Shown: positions 41,634 to 52,713 of the stretch, piece by piece
How the letters are laid out: every line of letters starts with the position of its first letter
How positions within the stretch are numbered: the first letter of the stretch is position 1
Assembly: GCA_050084515.1 (NCBI GenBank)
Contig: CM114271.1
Coordinates: 28,768,001 to 28,832,000, forward strand
Reading direction: 5' to 3'
DNA: 64,000 nt
Source: Blasia pusilla
Lineage: Eukaryota > Marchantiophyta > Marchantiopsida > Blasiales
Made by a program: the position numbers and the translations under genes
The notes under the pieces: generated by a model
Databases searched by the model: none
What the model was told of the DNA's origin: nothing
What the model saw: only the letters and a program-made list of their open reading frames with translations

Positions 41634-42357
41634 GTCGTGCGCATACATATCGCTACACAACATACATCCCTGGTCATATCTACACCATACAACATCGATC
41701 TTCCCCACACACGGGTCGATCCACACATGTACAAAAATAAACTCATACATATACATGGAGATCACACAACAAAAATAAAGAGTAGTAAAAACGACACACC
41801 TGGCCTAAAACTCCTCTCCTCAATCTACATCGGCATATCGAGCCATGTCCACCCTGTGCTATCAAGGAATCCGAACGCTAGCACCCTAGTCCGATCTCAC
41901 ACACATACAAGGGAGGTGCTCCAACGGCCCAACATGAGATTATATAGGGTTAGGAAGAGCCAAAAGGCTCTTCCCCTAAAAATAGCCCTCCCCTTGGTAA
42001 CCTGCGCACACAGGTTACCAGGGGCGGGTGACCTGGTCAACAAGTCACCCGGCTGTAAAAGACCTCAACATAAAAGTTGTCAGAAACAACGTTCTTGACA
42101 CAATGGACCTATCCTCAACCTCATCCGACACTGTGGGACAAAGTTACACTCAAGATAGTCCGCTGGCTCCTACGCCCTATAAACGATAGATCTCGGCCTA
42201 TCGGCTACTCAGATGTGACAGTTGTCGTGCGCATACATATCGCTACATAACATACATCGCTGGTCACATCTACACCACACAACACCGATCTTCCCCACAC
42301 AAGGGTCGATCCACACATGTACAAAAATCAACTCATACATATACATGGAGATCACAC
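41634..42357. mobile_element. LTR-like unit followed by a partial direct repeat of itself
   Basis: The block TGTCGTGCGCATACATATCG to GGAGATCACAC (41634-41768) recurs at 42224-42357. The first copy plus intervening sequence ends TGTGACA just before GT and the second start, so a TG...CA LTR of about 586 bp followed by a truncated second LTR is possible. No coding region is seen; the frame 41622-42098 is not recognised. Confidence 0.4.
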
Positions 42358-42524
42358 CGCCCCTAGCGGGCGGTTGGATCCCCAACCAGGCAAAATATCA
42401 CATCTCTCTGACATGACCTACTCCCTTCCCCGATCACGATGGCGTCATTCTTTCTGTCTGTAATTCTGTAGGTACTACGGAGAGGCCTGAGGTTCGTGAA
42501 TATTGGATCGCGGGGACACCTTGT

Positions 42525-42645
42525 AGGCTAGCTAGGGTTGAATAATTATTATACGGTGCTCGGATACTATTCCGCGGAATTTCCGCCTACGTGGCAGGGA
42601 CTTGGGATCGGAGCTCACATGAGACATGGATGGACGTCGTTACGG
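42525..42645. repeat. Direct repeat, copy 1
   Basis: About 115 bp nearly identical to 43417-43535. It contains the palindrome ATTCCGCGGAAT and TACGTGGCAGG, an ACGT-core (G-box/ABRE-like) site. Confidence 0.6.
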
Positions 42646-43416
42646 CATGAGAGAGATAAATAAATAAATAAATATATATATAGAAAAAGGATGGGGACCC
42701 ATTCTTTTTTCTATATAAGGTAAAAGAAAGACCTCAAGAGGTCATAATCCGCCCCGTGAGAAAGAAGGGGGTCTTCCTCCTAACGACCTGAATCCCCTCT
42801 AACATCAGAGACAATATCAGTAATACCTAGAGAATTATGACTACTATTAAATGGGTTTCTAGCATTGGCATCTCCAACCGCCTAAGCCCCCCGCAGAAGC
42901 CCATTTGCTTGGGTGCGCTGCAAAGCTATGGAGACCCGTTGTCTATAATAAAGTATCGTAATGGCTAAGGACAATCCATTTCTCGATTGGAGATGATGGG
43001 CGTAATCCGTAAGGAACGAGTCAAACTTCTCCCCCATCGCCCTGTACATCTCAATGACCAGGGGATAAATCTATGTCCGTCATGAAGTCGACTATAAATG
43101 TGGGTCTTCTTAACCGCCGCCGCCGCCACTCCTTGTAGCAATCTCCCTTGTGCTACCACTTGGGCTCGCACCGCCTCCCGCGTAGGATCTGTCACTACAA
43201 CATCCGCTACCACCACCTTAGACTCCCTCGTCATGTAGAGATCAGCACGGATAAGGGAATCCTGCATGGAGTAATGCCTCTCTCTTTGTACATGGAATTC
43301 ACTCTCCCGCATTGCATCGTGAGTGGCTATCCTGAGAACATAATATCCCGCATTGCATGTGAATGGCTATCCAAGTGGGTTTGCATTTCCAGACTTGAAT
43401 AGTTTATAATTTTTCG
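42646..43416. other. Unassigned stretch between direct repeats
   Basis: Holds an A/T-rich simple repeat (AAATAAATAAATATATATAT near 42660) and a 115-codon minus frame with no recognised domain. Confidence 0.3.
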
Positions 43417-43535
43417 GAGCTAGCTAGGGTTGAATAATTATTAAACGGTGCTCCGATACTATTCCGCGGAATTTCCGCCTACGTGGCAGGGACTTGGGAT
43501 CGAAGCTCACTTGAGACATGGATGGACGTCGTTAT
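43417..43535. repeat. Direct repeat, copy 2
   Basis: Second copy of 42525-42645 with about six substitutions. It lies 1.8 kb upstream of the UBA-UBX start codon. Confidence 0.6.
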
Positions 43536-45327
43536 GGCCCCTGAGAACGGAGCAAGTGGGTTTGCGTTTCCAGAGTTGAACTCTCGCGTGGCTGTCGGTA
43601 AGGCTATGATGAAAGGAAGCATGAGGAAGGAACAAAATCGGAGGACTGATGGATGAGGTGGGTATGACCATGACGATGAAAGTAACCGTGACTGCAGAGG
43701 CTTTGTGGGGTCACGAGGTCGGATGGAGTAGGTATTCGTCACAGTAGTCAGCTGCCTTGGTTGGAGCTTCGCATTGGTGCGTAGGTCTGGGAGATTGGTA
43801 CGTGTACGGGATGATGGGTTTGTCATCGGAGAAAGGGAAGAGAGAGGGAGTGGATCGTCGGATGCGGGGAGTCGGACGGTTGTGAGATGGGTCTTCATGG
43901 GTATGGCTTCTCAGGCCGTAATTTTGTAAGTAGATTCAGAGGGCTGTAACTTTATTACTGTGTAGATTGACAGGAGAAGCCGCACTGTTGCAGCTCTCGC
44001 GGGCGCTCTTCCCGCGGTGCAGCTTCGGATTGGACATTCAGGTCGGGAGAGATGAGCCATACATGGGGATGATGAGCCTCGCGGCATGAGAGGGCCTGGA
44101 GGCGTCAGATGGAGGTGATCCGACGGACTGAAGATGGCGTACGCATGGGTATGGCAGGAAAGGCCCTAATTAGATTCACAAGGCTGCCATGCCACTTTAT
44201 TCAATGGATTGAGAAAAGGAAGGAGACCACCTCGGCTCTCGTGCTGCTTTTCCCTGCAGGGGATGGAGGAGGAAGGAGATGCAGCTGTGTGCATTCTCAC
44301 CCTCGTCATCTGCGGGGAGCTGTGTTGCCAGCGAAGTCGTAATCGGCAGTGAGCGGTGTTTGGAGTCTGAGGAAGGAAATCGAGGGGAAGAGTGGATTGA
44401 TGCGCACGAGATCATTAGAATCGCAGAGGGAATTGGAGAATTTATTGTGAGCAATTTGGTGTGGCAGATTGAGAATTCTGCGAGTCAGACGCAACGAAGA
44501 CGTGGTTTGGGGTTGTGGAGGGAGAAATCCCTTTCAGATTTTTTTCATCGAGCGACCGCTGTTGGGGGCAGACAGTAGATAAATCGGAGGTAAGTTCGAA
44601 CTGCGGTAGACTTATTTGTAACGTTGTGTTGGTCTGCTTCTATGGAGAAATCAAGCAAGGGGGTTACTTTTGGTGTTTTCTTGTGGGCTCCTGTCGAAAT
44701 TTCAGGAAATTTTGGTCGACGAGACAGCCTCGAGAGCGAGGCTTGACTGGAAGTTGGAAGTGTGAAATTCTCAGTTGGTTTGTGCCAGTCTCATATGCAG
44801 AAGATGTAAGACGTTTGAGTGCATGTTTAGTGTGTCCGATCTATCAAGGTTATTGCGAAAGAACCACGAGTGCCTTAGTTGTGTAGGCAACTACTGTATC
44901 TCATGAAGCATACGTATGCGGAGAAGAAGGTTGAATGGGATTTGTCCGTCCTTTGTTGGCATGGTAGTTTGGTGTGTTCATTGTTTTCGTAGTTTAATGT
45001 CGCTCGTGACGGGATCGAGTGGGTATGCATGATAACAAATACCGCTGTGGGTTGCTCCAGGCGTGAAAAAGTTGGAGCGAACAGAGTATTATTCTTCGGA
45101 CCGGTCTAGTTTTATGGACCTAAGTTCTGCTTGAAATATCACATCAACCTATAAGATATCCGGAGCAATCGGGGAGGATTCAGTTCGTGAAAGCGCCGTG
45201 ATCATAATTCATGTATGAGCCACTCTGTTTAGACCAAGTGGCTCAACATGCACGCTTGTGCATCTCTGAACTCCTGACGTAAACTCGGTCCCTCTTTGAA
45301 TTTGTCACTAGTCGTTAAATTCACAAA
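43536..45327. other. Upstream region of the UBA-UBX gene
   Basis: Short frames on both strands show no family. It probably includes promoter and 5' leader of the gene starting at 45328, but no TATA box can be assigned with confidence. Confidence 0.3.
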
Positions 45328-48300
45328 ATGGTAGACGTATTGGAGGCGATGGGATTCCCCAGCGATTGGTGTGAGAAGGCTCTCAGCAGTGCTTCCGGCA
45401 TAGAAACAGCTGTGGACCTCCTCTTGCAGTGGCAGGCGCATGGGGCACCCCAATTTCCTCCTCCGTCCGTAAGACCTAACCCTTCTTCCCCTTCCTTGGG
45501 GCAAAACACACAACCTCTTGTGCGGGGTGGACAAGGGCTTCCTAACCCCACTCTAAGGCTTCTTCCCCTTCCAAATGCCGTCTGTAAAGCGGTTATCGAT
45601 GAGCATGGACCGTCTCCTTCGGTTGTCCAGCCATCGACCTCTTCTTCAGGTCCTTCCTCGCTGGATGGTCCATCAGGGTTGAATGAGGCAATCAATCCGG
45701 AATCGCCTTCAGGTTCTAGTCTAAGAGAGGGCCCAAACGAAAATTTGGGTGGTGGAAGGCGAATTGGACCAAGCAGGCCGTCACCCTGCGATCGAATGAC
45801 AATGACAGGTAATTCAAGTGTTGACGATGGTCGGCAGGTTTCAGGAAGAGGAGCAGGTTCTAGTAGGATTGAACAAAACACAGATAGCACCGATGCCGTT
45901 GTCCCAGACGCTTTTGCTGAAGAGAGGAAGGGTCGTTATGCCACAGCCCAGCGTGCTAAGCAGGTATTTATTTCTTCGATTCAATTCTCTCATCGTCTCT
46001 AGCAGTCTAAAGCTGCTCATTTCTGGAACATTGGAGTTTCTCACATTACCTCTCCCAAGGTAAAACCTGTAATTTTCGCTTCCCAGTCGTGGTGTCGAGC
46101 ATCTACGTGTTGGTTTCCTGCCTCCGCCATGTAGCTGGAGACTATTCACCAATGCTCACATTTTTGTTTTCTTTCTCCGTGTAGGAAAAAGAGGCGGAAA
46201 AGGCAAAAATCCGGCAGCAACTGCAGGAGGATATGGTACAACGTCGTTTTAGACACACTTCGATGGCTCCAACTGATAACGAGAGGAATCTGGGAAAGGA
46301 AGCGGTCAGTCATAACAGACCATTTGAAGTGGCGATGGATACTTCTGTACAGCTACAGATTCGCTGTTCTGGCAGTCAAGTTATGAGGGGATCTTTCACT
46401 GCAGGTAGCCGTACTTGTTCAGTTCGCTGGTACTTCTCTTTTGCAGTCTTTGATGTGCATTACACGGGAATTGTTTGTTGTCAGAATGCGATAGTTGAAC
46501 CAACACTAGGTCTGGTTGTTTACTATTGCCAAGTTTAGTAGTATTATAATCTATTAGAGAGTTTGTAGTCTACCTTTAGTACGCTAGTTTTGGTTTGCTT
46601 GTACTTAAGGTTTGCTTGTACTTAAGGTTTGCTTGTACTTAAGGCACAGTGATTATAATCTGTTTCTCCTTAAGTATTGTTTTCCAAACTAGGTGCAAAT
46701 TAAGGTATGTTGCTATTTGTCTTGTGGTCTTTTCCTTTGTCGGAATCACTTTCTTTGGTTGATATTAGCTAACTGTATCATGGATTTTCCGGTTACAGCC
46801 AACACTCTGAGGGATGTAAGAGCTTATGTTGAACGTCAACTTCAGCGTCCTCCAATGGTGCCAGCCTCCCAACATGAGTTGAGAGGCTTCCGACCAGGTG
46901 CTGTGCCATTCAGTGGACAGTCTTCAAGACTCTCTTCTGACAGGTTTGTTCCGTCCTATCACATATTGGTGTAAGCCCCACGGAAGCTAGGTTTCACCAT
47001 AGTATTCTCCTCAGTGTCACTGTGGCTATAGATTGTCTGATCTCTTAATTTTTTTGGTGGTTTCCCTGATAGTTCCCAGACAATTTCTGAGACCAAAAGG
47101 CTGGGGCTGCTTGAGTGTGCAGGCAGGCTGAAAGAGAGTTGCTGCAAGCTGCCCGAGAAAATTTTGAAGTTCAGACCAGTCGCATATTAGCATCTGCTAA
47201 GACTCTCCGTTACACTGCGATGGAGAATGATATCCAAGATGGGCAAAGCAGGGGCACCATCTACTTCCTGATCCCAATCCCTCGACAAGAATTTTTTACA
47301 GGTAATATATTTCTCCGTGTGGCCTCACACAAGAGCAAGAGTAGTTGTACAGACTTTACGTATTACTTGGTTTGACTTGTGTGAAACTTGAATTTATCCT
47401 TCTACTCAGGTTCATGAGCTTATTTTATGGTTTTGTTGTCTTTGCAGAGGCAGCAATGGACCTTACCCTGGCTCAGGCACAGCTGGTGCCAAGGGGCACT
47501 TTAATTGTGCAGTTTCGGTCATGTGATACAGAAGGAGGGAGTAGTCTTCAGGGCCAACCAAAACCCTCAACTGATGAGTTGGATGATCATACCAAAATCT
47601 TTGGTCACGACCAATATTATGAACACGGTCAAAGCTGTGTGGCTCGTTTGCTTCCTGGAAGTGCAGGACATGAGATAGCCGCAGTGGAGGCAGAAAATGT
47701 CCAGGTCAATGGAATTCTACCATCAAGAAAGGTTGCTTTGTCTATTGAAAGGCCAATGAATGGAACACCCAAGAGTGGCCGGGCCTTGGAGGTGGATGGT
47801 GAGCGTGTTCGAGTTAGAGAACTAGCTTTGCAAGCAGCTGCGAAAAGAATGAGTGAAGCTGCTAAAATCTTTCGTGAAGGTCTTCCACTTGAAGAAGGAG
47901 AAACTGGAGGTGCCTTCCCGTTTCCCACTGAAGAGGAAAATGCTTATATTTTTGATAGTCCAGCACTGTTCAATGGAGGTATTGCAGCCCAGCAGGCGCG
48001 TGCAGGACTTGATGATAGTGCTCCAACAGAAGATTGTTTTTCACCCAACTTGAAAGCAGCAGGTGCAGATGCAGAGCTGTTAGATGCATCTCATGGTATT
48101 GTAGGCCAACCAGCTGATTCCAGTGGATCTGATTCACTCCCAGTTGACAGATCACTTGATACTCTTCATCGCCAGGCCATGGCTGCAGCAGAGGCACGAT
48201 TGAGAAATTCACAAAATCCTCCGACTGTGCGGGGAGCTGTTTATATACAGGAGCCAGAAGAAGCAGAGAGTAGAATTTGTGCAGATGAGCCAGAATCCCG

Positions 48301-49069
48301 TCCACCAAGGGGGAGAGCAAGGGTTCCTTTGTCATCACGCTTACTCTCTCGACCAGAGAAGCTTCAGCGGACTTCTGACAGTCCTCCAAGTAGCTCCCCA
48401 AGTCCATATGAAGTCCTAAACAATATTGAGGAACTAGCCCGCACCGCAAGCAGCAGTAGGCCACAATTACAGATGAATGCAGGTGCTGGAAGGTGTGTAT
48501 ATACTCCACATACAATTGGTTTGAGTTTTTTTCACCCAAGGTAGTTGCTCTTGATTGGTAAATTGACGTTGACTCTCAAGACAAACTTTGAGAATAGATT
48601 AGTGTCGTTGATATGGCCTAGAATTCAGGGCTTTGAAGATTTGGAACCATCAGGGTTGTTGGAGTGCAGAAGACTTGGCTGTAAGCCCTCAATGGGCAAG
48701 TTTTGGTTTGAAGAAAATGTCAATCATGATTTAGAAGGCTTTCTGATAGCTGACAAGGGATTGCTACTAATTTGGTTTGTACTTCTTAGTCGAACATTAG
48801 CTGTTGTCAAAACTGGAACTATGATACCAGAAAAGTATTGATTGGTATTTTTCTTTTGTAGTCATGGTCCTTTGGAGGCAGCACTTCAAAGATTCAATGC
48901 AGTTTCTCAGCGTGACAGCAAAGGAAAAGGACCACTGCAAGATCAGGGTTCCTCGCAAGGGGCAGTAATTTCTAGTAGCCATCAACTTCAAGCAGAGAGA
49001 CAGAGCACACTGCGAGTTCGTCTTGAGGATGGCAATGTGGTGCCACTCACGTTCCCTGCGAGTAATTAG
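45328..49069 (+). CDS. UBA-UBX domain protein, multi-exon
   Basis: Proposed exons: 45328-45963, 46185-46404, 46799-46943, 47123-47301, 47448-48492 and 48862-49069 (stop TAG); all inner junctions keep phase. Residues 1-40 (MVDVLEAMGFPSDWCEKALS, then AVDLLLQW) form a UBA ubiquitin-binding domain. Exon 2 starts with a charged helix (EKEAEKAKIRQQLQEDMVQR), as before UBX in UBXN1-type proteins. UBX strands are VQLQIRCSGSQVMRGSFTA, TLRDVRAYVERQ, IYFLIPIPRQEF and LTLAQAQLVPRGTLIVQF, split by about 75 inserted residues. UBX domains bind CDC48/p97, so an adaptor bringing ubiquitinated proteins to it is likely. A long polar tail follows. The stop may be the true end, or the RING exons at 49955 may belong to this gene. 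Intron 1 holds a 54-bp possible extra exon (46006-46060). Confidence 0.7.
46592..46648. repeat. Short tandem repeat in intron 2
   Basis: Three copies of TTTGCTTGTACTTAAGG in the intron between UBX exons. Confidence 0.8.
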
Positions 49070-49954
49070 TCCCTTATTGACCCAAGTATCAGTTCATCTG
49101 CAGGTTAAGAAGCTTTAATAGTTTATATTTGGTGGTTTATTTATGAGTGCTTTCCAGCTTGAAGGTTAAGGGATCTTCGAAACAAAGTTGCAGTGTGCTC
49201 TTTTCTTCGTTGCAGTCCTTTGGTGTGAAGGCGTCATTCTATTGTCTACAGTTGTAGTCCTAGATGTTTACAAAGAGAATGCTTATTAGATGTTGGTGAT
49301 GAGTATTGAATGCAAGTTGCAGTTTCGTTTTCAGTCTGAGATTGTATACTTATATGTGGTGGATAGGATCCGTCTAGTGTAGCCCTAAACCACAGATCCT
49401 GCAGAAGGTCAGGAGTTCGTATTTATTATGTCCTATCCCAAAAGTGCCCTCGCTGCTGAGTATAAGTAGTAGCCTATAGGATGCAGTTTATTTTCTTCGC
49501 AGAAAAATGGGCTGCCAATACTCGGTGTTGCTCTTAGGGCAGTAAATGGGCTAGGGTCCACTATTTGCAGCCCGTTCACGTTGTCAGGTTAATAAATTCC
49601 AGCAATAATTGTGATCTTTCCAAAGCAAAATGGTATTGGCCTTCAATTCCTAACAATTATCCTAACTTCTGCAATGTTGTTTGTTGTGTAGACACTTCGT
49701 TGCAATCAGTAAGAGACTCGGTTATACCAGAGGGAGCTGATACATGTGCTTATGGCTTTGTGAGTTTTAAATTTGATGCTCTCTTGTTTAACTGGAAATT
49801 CTTCTTGAGCCACAATATTCAAACTTTTAAGTCTGTGGAGCATCAACGTACTATAGACAGTATGTTCAGAATCCCAGTGGTGGTAGTATTCCTGAAAGTC
49901 TGCACTTTGAACAGTGCCTATGTTCTAATTTAGATTCTTTGGTTTGGGTGACAG

Positions 49955-52713
49955 TTTGTCCCTATTCCTGAGCCACATTTCGTTGAAGGAGAAGACTTGG
50001 GTGTCAGTCTTGAAGAAGGTAAGCCACTCTCTTGAAGCAAGTTTACTGCGTATTCCTCATGTTTTGTGACCATTATTCTGAGAATTTGGAGAATTGCTTT
50101 ATTCCAGGGTTTACCTTTGCCTCTTGGTTTTCTAACAAATACTTCATGTTTGTGTGGGATGAACAGTTGGACTTGTACCGCGTGGAATACTGCATTTAAT
50201 CAAGGTGGCAAGCAGGGGCATGGTTCGGCAGGGCAGAAGAGTGCCTCGCCGGAGACGCTATGTTCCAGACAGTGATGATGAGGGTATGTACAGCGTGATG
50301 GAGGGTATGTTTCGACAGTTGGCAGATCACACACATAATCGTCAGGACCTCACATACGAGGAGTTAATGGAACTGGAAGAGAGCATTGGTCGTGGTAAGT
50401 TCTTAGATTTAGATGTCTGACTGTTTACATCTGTAGGACCTTTGATCTTTGTTGTGTAGAGCAGAGTCCTACTTCATTTTGCTCTTTTGACCCATTCCAC
50501 GTGAAAAATCCTGCATTCTATAGATTTATTATTCACAAAAGATTTACAAGTGTCAAGTGCAGTGCATATAAATCCTGTGGAAGTTGTCCGCTATAGGTCT
50601 TGTGTATGGGCCACTGGATGGGCGGAAGAATTCATAGGGCGGGTTACACAGGCATAGGGTGTTATTGTTTTGGTCTGTATATATACTTTGTGAGGAATGT
50701 ATACACATATTAAACTGTTTAGGGTAGAACTTCAGAACAGGACTTCAAATCTGGAACCAGATTCCGTCCTGGTACTTAACAAGATAGAGCAGAACGTGCA
50801 GATTTAAAAAAATTTCCAGCACTGCATAAGGCTCTCCACGGAGGTCATTTTCTCTCAAAGCTTCCTTCAAATCTCTTCCTGTTTTTTCCTTCGGGGGTTA
50901 CCAATAGATTTTGCTGTGATTCAAAGCCAGAATGTGAGTACTTCTAGCTGTAAGAGCCACATTAAGGGACCTTGCAACGAATTTAAATTGTAAGCAGGTA
51001 CATAGGGTGTCGTGATTTTAATGTCACATCGGAACACAACGAATAAAGCTGGATGGGAATCCTGGTGAAGAACATCCGCTCAGAGCTTTGTTCTTGTTGA
51101 TGCCTTTATGGTTCTTGACATGAGAGGTTTATTTAATGGCAAGTGGTCGAGCTTGTTCTAATATTAAGGATTTCTACTGCATCTTGTTTTCCTCAAGTTT
51201 CCTATCATTCCTGGGTACACTTCTCCTCACTACTACACCCCATAGAAAGTATGTCCCGAAACCCTTGTCTGCAATAACACAAGAAAGCAGTGTCACTATC
51301 TTTACCTCTTTGCTGTTTAGGGCCAACACTTCAAGGGAAGTGTGGAATCAACTGAGCCAGACCGTGTTTTGAGCTATGGAGATGATTTTCTTGATAAGGG
51401 CCGATCAGTGAGCTGGGAAATGACACAAGTTCCCTGATGTAGAGTGAGGGAGTCTATCAAATTCAGATGTACAGCATGACTGACTTAACCTTTCCGGTGT
51501 GGGAATTTGTGGCACGATGTAGATTAACGAGGAAGAAATACATCATGAAGATTTCAAATAGTACCTTGTGATCTTTGTCTTCGAGTCATGTTTATTGATG
51601 GCCTTATCTCAAAGAGTTGGGAGGGGAGGTGATGGTGATATCATTTTAGAGATCGTTCATTCAGTAGTGCCTTCATAGCCTTTTAGCCAGTGTTTGTAAG
51701 GGATTGATAAGTGTATTGCCTATCTCATAGTAACATGTATCTATATTGTCCCTGTTCCCTTCTCAACTTCTATCCATGTTTAGCACCATGGATAGAAGTT
51801 CCGTTAGCAACAGTGCGACTGCCGTCGATGTTTTAATTCCCATATAAGTCTCACTATCTGGTGTGCCTTTCTCTTCTCAACTATTGATTAGTGTCCCAGC
51901 AAGAGGAGGTTGAAAAAATTATGCAATCAGATTTCACATTATGAATGCTTCCTCTGATGCATCAAATGAAGTCTTCAGACACAGAAGTCTGTGTCTGATA
52001 CCTTGTCGCAAGACATGGAGGACTCCAAAACGGTGTTGTGCGCTACCTTTAAAGGAGGAGAGGTCTCGACTACCCCTACAAATGTTGAGCTGTAGGTTTG
52101 CTGCCATAAGTCACTGGGGAAAAGCCTGCCAAAGGCAAACTCTGAGCAAGCAGAGATGAAATATGATTATTTCACTGGTAATGCCATGTGTTCTGAGGAT
52201 TCACTCATGAAGAGCTATCTGTAACAGACACAGAAGAAGCAAGTGTCCCCAGATTCCCAGTTTTTTTAACCTTTTGGTTATTGGTCCAGATACAAACCAT
52301 GGTGCTATTTTAGTAGGGTTTAAAAAATAAGGAATTTGAACGGTCAGCAATCTGTGTGCTGTTGGTTCATGTCTCATTTTGCGTTTTTGTGATTTGAGTG
52401 GACCTTGTCTCCATGTCGTGCATCCCATAATCTTCTCATAATGTACTTTGTATTGTGGACAGTACATGTTGGTGTTCCAGAGGAGGTAATTGCAGCCCTT
52501 CCAACACATATGGTGAAGATAGCGAATGGTGAGGAAACAACAGAAGATGGAAACAAAGAGTGTGTGGATGTATGCATTGTGTGCATGGCAGAGATGGTGA
52601 ATGGTGAAGAAGCTATGTCTTTGCCTTGTATCCACACCTTCCATACTGTTTGCATCCGGCGATGGTTGCTCCAGTCTACGTGCTGTCCCACCTGCAAACA
52701 GTGTTTGGTATAA
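49955..52713 (+). CDS. RING-H2 E3 ligase exons (BIG BROTHER-like)
   Basis: Exons 49955-50018, 50167-50394 and 52481-52713 (stop TAA) join in phase: PHFVEGEDLGVSLEE, then VGLVPRGILHLIKVASRG, RRYVPDSDDEG, LTYEELMELEESIG, then EEVIAALPTHMVK and the RING. The RING is CIVC-x14-CIH-x2-H-x2-C-x10-CPTC, an exact RING-H2 spacing (C3H2C3). LTYEELMELEE before the RING is the feature of BIG BROTHER-type plant ligases. It would transfer ubiquitin from an E2 to targets. The first exon is not identified: 49955 needs an upstream exon ending in phase 0. These may be the 3' exons of the UBA-UBX gene or a separate gene. Confidence 0.65.
51895..52185 (+). other. Possible exon or pseudo-exon inside RING intron
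   Basis: Between the second and third RING exons a stretch after GTCCCAG reads QEEVEKIMQSDF, and in another frame SVSDTLSQDMEDSKTVLCAT and KANSEQAEMKYDYFTG before a GTAATG. Stops prevent a single frame. It may be an alternative exon or chance. Confidence 0.2.

Noticed and set aside
41622-42098. 158-codon plus-strand frame as a gene
   Set aside because: Overlaps an LTR-like direct repeat and has low-complexity, histidine/threonine-rich composition without a domain.
47970-48539. Minus-strand 189-codon frame
   Set aside because: Lies opposite the well-supported UBA-UBX exon 5 and has no family likeness.
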